Positions 24,974 through 36,114 of a stretch of 64,000 bases of DNA are shown here, piece after piece. How positions within the stretch are numbered: the first letter of the stretch is position 1; each line of letters starts with the position of its first letter. Where the stretch lies: NCBI GenBank assembly GCA_025617375.2, contig JAMYGW020000001.1, forward strand, positions 744,001-808,000. The letters are read 5' to 3'. The notes under the pieces were generated by a model. The model saw only the letters and a program-made list of their open reading frames with translations. It was not told where the DNA came from and ran no database searches. Both the position numbers and the translations under genes were made by a program. Source of the DNA: Acarospora socialis. Lineage: Eukaryota; Ascomycota; Lecanoromycetes; Acarosporales; Acarosporaceae.

Positions 24974-26493
24974 CTATACAGATGTTGTGGGAATCGATGA
25001 CTTCCTTGACGGCGGGGCCTGTCCTGCCAAAGCTGCTCGTTGCTGGCCACCTATTGCTTGTTGGATCAGAGAAGGTCTCCTGGAAGGCTCTCCGAACTGC
25101 CCAGCAGTTTCAGCGCCAGTGAGATTCACAGGTGATCCGAACAAGCCTCCTTGCGCTGTATCTCCACCAGAAAATAAGCCGTTGTTCACTTGGTCGCCGG
25201 TCGAGAAAAGGCCTCCACCTCTACTGCCTCCGAGTGCATTAGAGAGCATCTCTTTCATCCTCACATATTGATACTTTCGCCGTGTATCAATGAAAACATG
25301 TTGCTCAACTGGCCGGGGATGGGATCGTGCGATGGCCGCCATGATGGCATCTTTCTCCTCATCAGAGTCCACAGGGCCTGCGTCCTTGTCGAAATCGTCC
25401 TGTAGCGGAGCGTTGGCATCAATTGCAGCTTCTGTTAAGCGGATTAGTCTCAAACAGTAAATAGATCGAGATCGAAGCATACTCTGCTGTTTTGCTTGAT
25501 TCTTCTTCTGATACGCCTGAAGTAACATGTCGTAGGGTAGAGACCTTCCTGGCACAGCACGCTTGGCACCCATAGAATGACTCTTGCAAGTGAGAGACCT
25601 CGCACATTGAGCACCGTTCGGTAGCGGTACACCACACTGCTTCTCAACGTCGACTGGGCCTTTCGGTTTGGGAACCTTCACTTTTGGCTCATCCTTCTTC
25701 AATTTCTTCTTCTTAGGCTCTTTCTCGCCTTCCCCATCAAGTTTGCGCTTTTTTCCTTTCTTTGTGCCCTCCTCTGCCGTAGCTTTTATGACGCCTTTCT
25801 TGGCGGAGACGGGTTTCTCGCCCGAACCGTCACCATCCTCGCCGTTCGTCTTGACTGTCGGCCCCTCGTCAATCTTCGTATCTCCCTCCTTGTCTGGAAC
25901 TTTCTCCTTTGCATCCTTTGCCCGTTGGGCTGCTTCTTTTGCCTCTTTCTTTTCTTTGGCTTTCTCTTGCTTTTGCTTATGGCAGAGTTTCATGTGGGAT
26001 GGGAGGTGTGTCTTTAAAACCGGTCTTTTGCAGTGCTTGCATGGTGTGTATTCTTCACGGAGATCCTCCATGGGTCGGCCCCGATGGAATGTTGCTGCGG
26101 TCTTCTCGTCCAGTTCATTGACGAGAGGCCCTGGTGACATTACCGAATTGCTTGATGGAGAAGCCGCTTTCTTCGTGTCTGAATATTCCCAAATCCGTCA
26201 GCCTAGAACATACAGGTAGACTAGCGGATATTATACCAATGATCTCGGAGTCCTTCCAGTTCCCAGGCTTCGTCTGCTTGACGGCAGGCTTTCTCAGCTT
26301 GATAGTACCCCCGGTCCTTTCCTTCTTGCTGAACTTCCTTGCGATCGCCGCTGTATCTGTCAAGCTGGTATTCGAGCTTGATGCGACAGAAGAAGCTACG
26401 TTGAGTGTCAGTCAAAGTAGCCATCAAGACTGCCCGCACTACAGAGTAGCATGTCTGGCCATTACCCCTCCGGCTCGCCCCATTTGTCGCCAT
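24974..26493 (-). CDS. SGF73: SAGA complex subunit Sgf73 (ataxin-7-like, SCA7 domain)
   Basis: In SAGA, Sgf73 anchors the histone H2B deubiquitinase module in the nucleus. Four exons (26466-26493, 26237-26395, 25483-26178, 24974-25431) give 446 residues. The last intron, 25432-25482, is 51 bases and stays open if unspliced, but it has a GTATGC donor and a GACTAAT branch site. The N-terminus has a basic TIKLRKP box and PGNWKD, the usual Sgf73 opening. A zinc finger of the form CKHCKRPVLKTHLPSHMKLC follows, then a long Lys/Glu coiled coil. The SCA7 box reads CGVPLPNGAQCARSLTCKSHS. The C-terminus is Gly/Phe-rich with repeated GGLF. The start was set by joining the 28-base first exon, which begins MATNGASRRG, in frame to exon 2. 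Confidence 0.92.
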
Positions 26494-27239
26494 GGTCGGT
26501 CCCAGCGACAGTACCTCTTTAACTATTTCTCAGCACAAGGCAGTACCTATATGAGCAGAGCGGCTGATGATTGTCGGTGATGCTGTCAATGACGGGCGGA
26601 ACGGACACTAAGCCGAATTTGTACTAGCTTATCCCCACTGCGATATCAGACCCTAAAAACTGATTTTTTAAATATTACCCTGTGGCTTATGAAAAGCTAC
26701 CCTCTTCAGATTACTGCTAAGTTGAACCGCTACCATGCCGATACCTGTGTCCGTCACCGGCGCATAAGGTAGTACCAATACGAAGTAGAGACATACAGGA
26801 TTCTGCACTACTAACCAGCTACTCACGAAGTGGTGGAGATCCGTGGATGTTGCGGCAATGAGTTACGGCTCCAGGAGATATCACATCTGGTTCATTATGA
26901 GAACATTATGATTCAGCTCGATGAGGTACTTTTTTATCTTAAAGGCTAAATTCACCGACTTTCGTCGTTGTAAAGCGAACCTCGGTCCAACAGTGAGAAG
27001 GCATTCGTTATGGGATTGACGCCAGTTGACATATTGCAAGTGTTAAAATAACAAGATGCTCAGTAAAATCCTCGTCCATGTAGTGAGAATTACACGGTAG
27101 AATGTGACTTCGCGGGTATTTACATATACATAGTGTATCTGCAGAGACTGTTTTCACAGCCCTAAAAATCTCCCTGAACCCTTCATGCCTGTCCCAACAA
27201 TCTGCAGAGCACAAATTCACCCATCATCCAAGGTCCCGA
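26494..27239. other. intergenic
   Basis: This holds the SGF73 promoter and the 3' flank of the ketoacyl synthase gene. No gene is recognised in it. Confidence 0.5.
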
Positions 27240-28928
27240 TTAGACATCCTTGGTGAAACAAAGACTAGCGTTCGTTCCCCCAAAGCCGAAACTATTCGAA
27301 ATCGCAACTCTGACCTCCCTATCCTGCGGAGTGTGGGGTATATAATTGCAGTCGAACGCCGCTCCGGCTGGGTTCTCGAGGTTCAGAGTTGGTGGGAGGA
27401 CGTTCTGCGCATTCTGTAAGCCACCAGTATTGGTCATGCTAGAGTCTATATACGTTGGCGTTGGAAGAGACGAGCTCTTACGTTGCTCACAGCCAAGATC
27501 GAGAAAATTGCCTCGACTGCCCCGGCGGCGCCCAACAAGTGCCCAATCGCTCCTTTAGTACTGCTCACATTGATCTCCGCGGCTCTTGCCTTGCCGTGCT
27601 CGCCAAGCATCAGTGATTTGATGGCCGTATTTTCGGCGATATCACCTAGGGTTGTAGAAGTCGCGTGCGCGTTGATGTAGTCCACCATCGAGGGTCGAAT
27701 ACCGGCGTTTCTGAGTGCTAACTTCATGGCTCGAAGGGCGCCGTCACCGCTTTCCAGAGGGGCGGTCATGTGATGGGAGTCGGCGGAGGTGCCGTAGCCT
27801 TTCAGCTCAGCGTAGATTCTGGCACCGCGAGCTTTGGCGTGCTCGCGCTCCTTGGGATTGTATTTCAGTGGTCGTCTCGTGGAGGTAGATTCGTAGATTG
27901 CTTACTTCAAGCACCAGGACACCGGCGCCTTCTCCCATGACGAAGCCGCATCGACCTGCATCGAATGGCCTCGATGCTAGATGTGGGGCGTGGTTGAAGT
28001 TGGTTGCCAGACTTTTGGCTCGCGCAAAGCCCGCTATTGCGAGAGGATGAATGCATGATTCTGAACCACCGGCTACCATGACATCGGCATCTCCAAAAGC
28101 TATGAACCTCGATGCGTCCCCAATTGCATGAGCGCCGGTAGTGCACGCTGTTGTGACTGCGTGATTAGGGCCCTAAATGCGGTGAGCGCACGGCTTGAAT
28201 GTGAGACTAGATGATGCAAACTTTGAATCCGTATTTCATAGACATATGACCAGCGGCCATGTTGATTAGTAGTCTAGGCACAAACAGCGGTGAGACCTTC
28301 TTATAACCCTGCTCCCGTCTAAGCATATAATCTTGAGTATATATGGCAGGCCAACTCACACCTTTCTCGTATGCCACCGAAGTGTCGTAGACATCATCAA
28401 AGCTGCCTATGCCAGAACCTAGACAAACACCCTATCATACTTCAGCATTATCATTCCTCCACTCTTACCGGTCATAGTCATACCGTAGCGTGCTGGTCCT
28501 CCTCGCTCTGAGGGGTCCATTCGGCATCTTCCAAAGCCTCATGAGATGCAGCCATGGCATATTGAGTGAACTTGGCCATCTTTCGTTCATCCTTCCATGA
28601 CGTGTTAGAGAAATCAGGCTAATACAACGGAATTCGTATAGGCAAGAGACTTACATCTCGACTCAACCAGTCATCAGCAGTCCACCCACCATTATGTTTG
28701 CCTCCTTCTGGAATAACGGCAGCGACTTGACATGGCAGCGCTGCAAACCGTGGACTGCGATCTTTGACCGAGACGATGCTGCATTTGCCGTCCAAAAGAC
28801 GGCTCCATGAGCGGCGAACTCCTGGATTGCTTAGTACAGAGTACCAACCCAGCTGCCACGTAGACTCAAGACCTACCAACTCCGAGAGGTGTGACAGTAC
28901 CTAACCCAGTGATTACCACCCTTCTCAT
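27240..28928 (-). CDS. CEM1: beta-ketoacyl-[acyl carrier protein] synthase, mitochondrial type
   Basis: This is a KAS II/FabF-type condensing enzyme of type II fatty-acid synthesis, which in fungi serves lipoate supply in mitochondria. Eight exons (28877-28928, 28655-28821, 28484-28591, 28360-28431, 28222-28308, 27906-28172, 27482-27850, 27240-27413) give 431 residues, matching the family. It opens [16 protein letters not shown], the standard KAS N-terminus. The active-site cysteine is in [11 protein letters not shown]. The two catalytic histidines are in [11 protein letters not shown] and [12 protein letters not shown], and the C-terminus has [11 protein letters not shown]. No separate targeting peptide is visible; yeast Cem1 also starts close to the fold. 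It stands alone and is not linked to a polyketide synthase. Confidence 0.94.
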
Positions 28929-29469
28929 TGCATGTCGCTGTCCGGGCGTATGTTCAGAAGGATTACGGTTCAGTAGTCGGAGATTATGTAAGCACCCGAT
29001 AGGGTAACTACCTACCTAGGTACAAGTACACGACGTGAAGCTCTTATAGTGTATGGAGTAGGGCCTTACTGTAAAAATCTACGTACATAGTACAGTACTT
29101 CTATTATTGTGATACCGGAGTTATCACAACATACTCTATGCATCAAACTAGCATATTATGTTTTACTCGACAGACCAAGTATCATAGTGAAGATAAAATG
29201 AGAAAGTTATGTAGATGATACTCTGTACTTCGAAGAGATATTGCTGCACTGTCCGATAACGGACGTTCAGTAACTCGCTTGCTTAAGGTGACCAAACGGA
29301 GCCTAGTCGTAGATAGAGGACTCCGATATGCAAATGCCTTGGGCTGGCACCGTGACCCGTCCAGCCTATCCATGACCAACCGTGGGTATCATAAAATGCG
29401 CGACGACAGCTGACTTCGTAAACCAAGATAACCACGTGACAAAAGCGGCTTGGGTCTCATCTGCTCATG
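28929..29469. other. intergenic
   Basis: This is the promoter side of CEM1 and the 3' flank of the RING/PHD gene. No gene is recognised. Confidence 0.45.
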
Positions 29470-31407
29470 CTACCTTGCGTCGTTCTGTAGAGCCACGACT
29501 GCTTTTGACACCTCTTCGGTGGCAAACTTTTCCAGCTTTTCTCTGCCAGCGCCATCGAGCGCATCAATGTTGCCGACATGATTATAGAGCAGCCTGGATA
29601 TGTTGCGATTGATATCCGTGTACTGATCCTTGGATATTGTCTTCTCTTTATAGTGAGGTTTCAAGGCGCCACTGACCATTCTTTGAAGATCGGTCTTAGC
29701 TGAGAATGACATGTTCATCCGGGCGGGTGAAACCTCTCCAGACGCCAATGGACTTGAAGCTGCTGCCGCTGGGCCCCGGGTCAGACTTTGACTTGCATGT
29801 TTCGGATGGCTTGGCAGTTCATCTTCTCGGGGTTCGTGGTACGCTACTTCTAAGGCTGGCGACCGTGACGGCGAGAATTCTGGACGCGGAAAGATAGGTT
29901 CGACTTTAGAAGTCAGCGGAGTAGGGGAGCCTGGACGAGTGAGTGGAAAAGGGGGAGGGGTCGTGGATAATGCCCTGGGACTTGGATGATTTGAGCTTGA
30001 CGGGGAAAGTCGCGGTGAGGGCGGGTGAGGCGACGAGTATTCGGCAGACGGAGTGGGTGCATATAACGAAGTTGGCCGAGTCTGACCCTTGGTCTCATCG
30101 GGCGCTGCCGACGCCTCCACTTCGATTAGTAAGGACTGAAGGAAGCTGGGCCCATTGCTGCCGCTGTTCGGGTCGGCGTTGATCCTGCTGTTCGACGTCG
30201 TAGCCCGCGGAAGAGATAGCCCTCGAGTTGCTGATGACGACGTCGCTGCATCAAGGGATGCCTCTCCTATGTCCTGAGTGCGTCTTGTACGTGGTCTTTT
30301 CAGCCTTCGTTCGGCCTGTGGGGCAGGCTCCATATCCGACGGCGACGCCGTGGCGGACTTGCGCTTCCTTTTAGTAGGTGTCGAGTTGGATTGGATCTCC
30401 CTGGCTTTTTCCAAAGCATTCCAAGCCCGGATCTCCTCACCTGATTCGGGTTCGGAGGTTTTCCGCCTATTACGCAAGGAATGACGATCCAGAAGCGTCG
30501 ATGCTGTGTCGCGAAACCTGTTCGTCCCGCCTTGTCGCTCTGCAACTTGAAGCCTGCGTTCCCATTCTCGAAATTCACGACGTTCAGAGGTTTGTTCACG
30601 GCGGGACATTCTGATCTGTGAGCCAGCGTGGCTGTCGTCATATGGGAAGTCGAGGTCAAGGTTCAGTCTGTCCCAAACCGTTTGCCACACACGCGCCCAG
30701 CTGGCTTGACTTCGGGTCCTAAGTCGCCTTTCTTGGCCACGTGTGCGACGATCAGCGGAATGGTGCGCACGTTGCGCAGGTTGTAGAGGACACATGTAAT
30801 CCAGAGCTCGCTGGTTTTCGCAGTCATGGCAGAACCAATGTCCAACAGGAACAGCATCCATGTCGAGACAGTATGTATGAGAAGCGACTTCGCAGCCGTC
30901 ACAGAGGATTAAGACATCTTCGTTATCGTCTTCGCCACATATTGAACAAGGTACAAACTCAAGCTCGTCATCCAGCTCTTCAATGAACATCGAAGGATCA
31001 ATGTCCGCAACTTGTATTCGGTTCTCTACTTCGTACATGGAGACAGTCGAGCCTAGGGATGCCATAACATATTAGCACTGTCCCTCATCGGAAGCATACG
31101 GGAGAAATGTACCTCCGACTGTGTGAACAAGCTTGACAGTATTGAAACTCTGGCGACATATGGGGCAACTGTTCGCCCTTTCGACCCATGGCTTGAGACA
31201 CTCGTCATGCAGATTGTGACCACAAGGGAGAAGGTGTGCAATGAGTTGGGATCCTCTCTTAGTGTCACGCTCAGATGACACTCGTGAAGTCAAGTCTGAC
31301 ACTTCAACGTCGCTGTTCTCCGCCTTAATGACCTGATTGTTCTCGGTAGATGGTTCGTTGGCGCTTCCGCCGAGGTCGCCTAAACAGACAATACATGTTT
31401 CTGACAT
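29470..31407 (-). CDS. RING and PHD finger protein (Asr1/PHRF1-like)
   Basis: This is probably an E3 ubiquitin ligase of the nucleus. Two exons (31113-31407 and 29470-31052) with an intron at 31053-31112 (TGCTAAT branch site) give 625 residues. The RING finger runs from CIVCLGD at residue 5 to CPICRQ near residue 84, with a long insert between its first and second metal pairs. A PHD finger follows directly, from CSICGEDD to HWFCHDC. A long Ser/Pro-rich disordered region with KRKRK-type patches comes next. The C-terminal 75 residues form a predicted helical bundle resembling the CTD-binding SRI-like region of PHRF1. RING followed by PHD is the order in yeast Asr1, which ubiquitylates RNA polymerase II. 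The orthology is inference. Confidence 0.82.
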
Positions 31408-32416
31408 TGTGGGAATCTTGTGCTGAATTTGTATGGGTAGAATATAAACGTAACAACGTCATGGAGTAGATAGTTGGGTAGTTAAGGGATCTCGAGATGA
31501 AAGGAAGTTGAAGATGATGTGCACCGAAGCGACTTTAAGTAGTCTTCGAAAGATATCGGCTAAGCTAAATCGGGAAGATAGCCACTCACAGGTCACGGAA
31601 CCTTAAACGTTGCAGGCTCCCGCGGTCGCTCTTGAAACGTTTCCAGAGCTGATAAACGCCTTTCCAAGCGGTAGTACTCCCATATTATTGCCTTTATTGG
31701 GGATGGACCGAAAAGTTGGTTTATATAAAGCGAGCAGCAAACAGTGGTATCGAGCTTCGTACATCAGCTCCCGATTCACCAGATGGCTGGACAGTCGCGT
31801 GCTGCGAGGAAAGAAGAAGTACTGTTGGGATGAGAGACATCGCTTGTTCCATATCGTAGCTGCCATATTTCTCCATCTAAGGCAGTATAACCTCGCGCAA
31901 TGACCGGATTCTAAGGCGAAACTTCACCGACGGCTCCAATGCCACCTCAGATTACCCGTTCGAGTATGGTAGGTCAGTGCGGTCTGACTGGAGTGATCCA
32001 TGCCTGGATTAAAGCGTAAATGTCTGACTCGACCTCTCTAATTGAGATGCTCGGGTGTTTTAGTAATAATATAGCGAATGTGTCAGTTACTCCTATGTCG
32101 CTCGTCGAAGCATACCACACAGACACGACCCCGTCCATCTGAGCAATTAGTTGTAAAGCAGCTGTCGTAGCAATTCTGTTATTCTTCTTTTGTGTTTCAA
32201 TGGAGCGTAGGTCATCGTGCATCACCGCGGGATTTCGATGGGAAGACAAATGCTTGTTGCACTTTGTTTGAATTGGACATTGCGAGTAACATGGCCATTG
32301 GCTTGGAATTGCTGCATTAAATGCTACCGACAGCTGTAGAGACCGCCCTCCGTGGCGGATTCCTCGCCACCCAAGCTTCCCCACACCATCTGATCTACTC
32401 CACTGAAAATATTCAC
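31408..32416. other. intergenic
   Basis: This is one kilobase between the RING/PHD and L43 genes. It has open frames on both strands (for example 31974-32384 minus) but no recognisable domains. Confidence 0.45.
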
Positions 32417-32926
32417 CTATACCTCCGCAATTTCTCTCAACCGACGGATTGTTGACCTTGCTGCTGCAGCGGCAGGTGTCCTGCCATGACCAGTTTGTCA
32501 GCTTCCATGTCTGCCTTTGCCGGTCCTTCAGTCCTCTCAGTTCCCGTTCGACTCACGAGACTGTCCATGCACCTCCAGCAACAGACTTTTTGCACGATCT
32601 GCAGTTCCAGATGCCGACTGAATGGCGCTTGACGGTGACCTTGCCGCAGAATGTACAGGTGTACCGAGCGTGTTGTGTGATCTCCATTTTCTTCACTTGC
32701 TTCCGGAGAGAGGCACCATATCTGGTGTCCGATGTAGTCAGACACTTTGACCAGATTTGGAGACTTGGGGCTGTCCCGGCGACGAGTAGTGATACTCAAG
32801 GCGTTCGTTGTAGGTGCATACCTAGTACCGTACTTGCCGGTCACACCGACCTCTACATATCGAGTTAGCAATATTCTCATTCTAGTCGCTCAGCCCAAAG
32901 CACTTACTCTTTGTGCGCTTCGTCAT
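32417..32926 (-). CDS. RPL43: 60S ribosomal protein L43 (eL43, L37a family)
   Basis: This is a structural protein of the large cytoplasmic ribosomal subunit with a C4 zinc ribbon. Four exons (32908-32926, 32822-32852, 32557-32721, 32417-32480) give exactly 92 residues, the invariant family length. It starts [19 protein letters not shown]. The zinc ribbon is CTFCGK...CRSCKK. It ends [13 protein letters not shown]. The very short first exons (19 and 31 bases) are typical of fungal ribosomal protein genes. The start region faces the oxidoreductase gene at 33213 across 286 bases. Confidence 0.95.
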
Positions 32927-33212
32927 CTTGACTAAGTTGTACTCGTGTGTTGATGGCTCGTGAGATTTCAACGTCGAAAGTACAGTTTCTCGTAGTGGGC
33001 GTGATGGCTCGCTTAGCGAAAGTCTTGGCGATGGGCGCAGTCCAACGAACCTCAACGGAATCTTCAACCTTACCTCATACGGTAAACTCCAGCCTTACCT
33101 CATCTTATTCGCGAGAACGTATATAAGGGAAAAGGAGCACTTCTTTGTCTCAGGAAAAAGCTTGTCTCTTACAAACATCGCCTTGATTGTCATCTGAACC
33201 AGTTCGAGCATA
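32927..33212. promoter_or_regulatory. shared divergent promoter, RPL43 and saccharopine-dehydrogenase-like gene
   Basis: These 286 bases lie between two divergent start codons, so both promoters must overlap here. A TATATAAG sequence at about 33119-33126 fits a TATA box for the plus-strand gene. Confidence 0.5.
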
Positions 33213-34661
33213 ATGTCCTCACAGAGCAAGCAATATGAGCTTGTACTTTTTGGAGCTACAGGCTACACTGGAAGACTGTGCGCCGAGCATATCACGACCC
33301 ATCTTCCCACCGATTTGAGATGGGCAGTGGCTGGGCGGTCTGCTACCAAGCTGTCAGCACTGGTGCGGGAGATAAAATCACTCAATCCTGATCGCTTGCA
33401 GCCTGGTGCGGCCCTCAATCCCTCCACCTCCGTTAAAGCTCATAATGGACAGGCATTGAGACAGCGCAACTGAACCAGGAGGACCTCAACAGCCTTGCAC
33501 GAAAGACTCGCTTGATTGCAAATACTGTTGGTCCGTACCATTTGTACGGCACACCGGTAGTTGAAGCCTGTGCGAACAATGGCACACATTACCTGGACGT
33601 GTAGGTCTTGTTATGCTTACGCTCCAGAAAGCTCCCTGCTTACTCCTGAAGCACTGGTGAGTCACCTTGGGTGCTGGACATGATACGAAAGTATCACGAA
33701 ATCGCAAAAGCGAACGGAGCCATAGTGAGTAGCACACTGTCACTGTTACACATCGAAGCTGATGTATTTCCTCAGATAATTCCAGAGATCGGCGTTGAGA
33801 GTGCTCCAGCAGACCTGGTCAGCTGGGCTTTAGCATCATTGATCAGAGAGCAACTATCCGTGGGTACCAGAGAGACGATCATGTCCATCCATGAAATGAA
33901 GTATGGGTTGACTTGAGAAGATTACGAACATTCTCTGACTCGTCGTTAGATGTACACCGAGTGGGGGAAGCTTAGCTACCCTTCTTAGCATATTGGACTC
34001 TTACAGCTCTAGGGACGTTGCAAACTCCATGAAACCTTGGGCATTGTCACCCACTCCAGGACCAAGGCCAACCGAACGTCCATCGCTGGTTCAGAGATTG
34101 TTCGGTATACGTAACGTACCAGATCTTGGCACACTGACGACCTCGTTCACCGGAGGTCTTAACCGCGCCATTGTTCATCGGACCTGGGGTCTGCTGGGCG
34201 GGAGCAGCAGTTTCTACGGTCCCAGATTCCACTTCAATGAATATATGAAAGTACGTAACGTCTTTATGGGCGCTGCAGTTCATTTCTTGCTCGCTATTGG
34301 CATGGTAGCACTCGCGCTGCCCCCAGTTCGATGGCTGGTGGAGAGGCTTGTCTTCGCGCCAGGGCAAGGTCCCACTAAAGAAGTCACGAGCAAAGAACGG
34401 ATCGAGTATCGAACCATTGCGATAGCAGATCAAGACAATCCTAGTCCGATGCGTGCCTTTTCGAGAATGAGATACGAGGGAGGCATTTATTATCTCACAG
34501 GAGTATTCCTAGCGGAAGCAGCAATAGCCATACTCCGGGACGACACAATTGCGAAGAAGATCGGTGGTGGTGTCCTGACGCCAGCTTTGCTGGGCCAGCC
34601 CTTCATTGAACGGCTACGGAGGGCTGGAGTCCTTTTTGAGACAAGAATGTTGGCTCACTAG
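33213..34661 (+). CDS. saccharopine-dehydrogenase-like oxidoreductase (SCCPDH / trans-acting enoyl reductase family)
   Basis: This is an NAD(P)-binding membrane-associated oxidoreductase of unknown substrate. Five exons (33213-33405, 33453-33600, 33652-33724, 33776-33900, 33950-34661) join in frame to give 416 residues, the usual size. The N-terminal Rossmann motif is LFGATGYTGRL. Further family features are VAGRSATKL, TVGPYHLYG, THYLDVTGE and CTPSGGSLATLL. A hydrophobic segment near residues 300-320 probably anchors it in lipid droplet or ER membrane, as in the human relative. It is not a lysine-biosynthesis saccharopine dehydrogenase, because the C-terminal domain differs. It borders the accessory region on the left. 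Confidence 0.88.
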
Positions 34662-35041
34662 CGTATAACGACTACTATATAAATGTTATATATACACCGC
34701 GGACTTAGGATTGGTGATTGCTGTTTTTGTTCTCGGAGGGAGCAGCGAGGGAGCAGTCAGCCGAGAAATTGGTGACTTCAGGAAGGTTGATTAGCCTTAG
34801 TCAAGTCTGCGCTCTAAGAGGAGCAGACCTTCTACTCGCAGAACATTACCCATGAGTTTCAGAAAATGATCTCGGAATTCATTCGGAGGACTACAAATAT
34901 TGCATTCACTAATCTCGAGTAGGAGCAGCCAATCATAATCCTAACTTATACCAACGCCTCTTTCCCCGTTCCGCCTCTTATAGCTATAGCCTTGACGCTA
35001 AACTTGGAGCAGCAAAATCCCGTCATCTTTATCCTCTATGA
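34662..35041. other. intergenic
   Basis: No gene is recognised here. This is where housekeeping sequence gives way to the accessory region. Confidence 0.45.
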
Positions 35042-35900
35042 CTAGGTAGATCCAGCGACCGCCTTCTGCGACACCTCATGAATCTTCTGAATGAGCATCT
35101 CGGGCTGGCTCAGGTGAGGCGAATGTCCCGAGCTGCACCTTTCCACCTTCGCTTTGGCGCTCGCTGCGAACATTTCCTGGTACTGAGGGGGAGCAGCCTG
35201 ATCGTTCTCGCAGATGAGGTAGGTCGATGGAATATAGCGCCAGGCGGCGCCAGTGAGCTTGGTAGTGTGCACCTGATACGATTGCGCGATAAGTCGCGAG
35301 GCCCACAACGATGCCTCCGATGGCTCGAGATCGTTGTAGAGCGTTTGTTCGCCTTTCAGGATGTAGAAGCGGCCATCGGCCTAGATATCGGTGAGTTTGC
35401 TTTTTGGAAAGAGGATAGGGTACTGAGCGTTTTCACTTTGACGTCATTGTTTGGTGATTCACCAAAGGCACTGAGTACCGACTGGGCCCCCTGAAGCAGG
35501 AACGCAGCATAAAAGAAGAGATGAATGACACCTCCGGGTAGGCCTCGAGCTTGGCGGTTGGTGCAGCCGAGCTCTTCTGTTATAGCTTCACTGCCTACGA
35601 GACCGTTATAGGAGTGCATGACCACCGCAACAGTTCTCCCTACAACTTAAATCAGATGAGCGAGCTCGTTGTGGATTGCTGATGCGTCATCGACGAGTTA
35701 GAGCTGTGGGAAATGTGGGCAGTCGACATTGCTGCACTTGGAAGTTGGGGATGTATTCTAGGATATCCTCGAGTCTCGAGACCTATCATTAATCTCTCAT
35801 AGACTTGAGGGAGCTGGAACGACCCCTGGACGAGTAAGATAGTTGGCGGGCTCTGTATTGGAGCGGCCGCAGCAGACTTCGTTGAGGCTACAGTTTCCAT
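35042..35900 (-). pseudogene. alpha/beta hydrolase pseudogene
   Basis: This is a remnant of a fungal AB-hydrolase_6 protein. It begins METVASTKS, then PPTILLVQGSFQLP, where the usual oxyanion histidine of HGSF is glutamine. The nucleophile elbow survives as VVMHSYNGLVGSE. The C-terminal half is clean: an intron with donor near 35429 joins to ADGRFYILKGEQ, then IPSTYLICENDQ and the catalytic-histidine motif SSGHSPHLSQPE. In the first half the conserved stretch after PQLPS is one base out of frame, and two TAA codons interrupt it, one before LVDDASAI and one before VVGRTV. No GT-AG intron removes all three. It is therefore a recently dead gene, perhaps once part of the neighbouring cluster. Confidence 0.75.
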
Positions 35901-36114
35901 GGCAGTGGTTGACAGGCGCAAGATAGTGAGAAGAGGGGTATGAGGTGAGGTGTAGGGAAGATGACTTGACCGTGAGGGGGACTCAGTTCAAGCGGGCCAA
36001 CCTCTGCAGCCTGGCGTATCTGCAGTAGTCTGATGTGCTTGAGTATCACCGACTATCCTTGTTAAGACACATCTTTTCCGCTCCGATGTCTGGTCCATAT
36101 GACATTGAGTGAGA

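Noticed and set aside
25668-26219. Long plus-strand open frame opposite SGF73
   Set aside because: The Phe/Ser/Pro composition is what the antisense of a Lys/Glu-rich coiled coil gives.
31974-32384. 136-codon minus-strand open frame downstream of RPL43
   Set aside because: No recognisable family and it lies in the 3' flank of RPL43; insufficient support.
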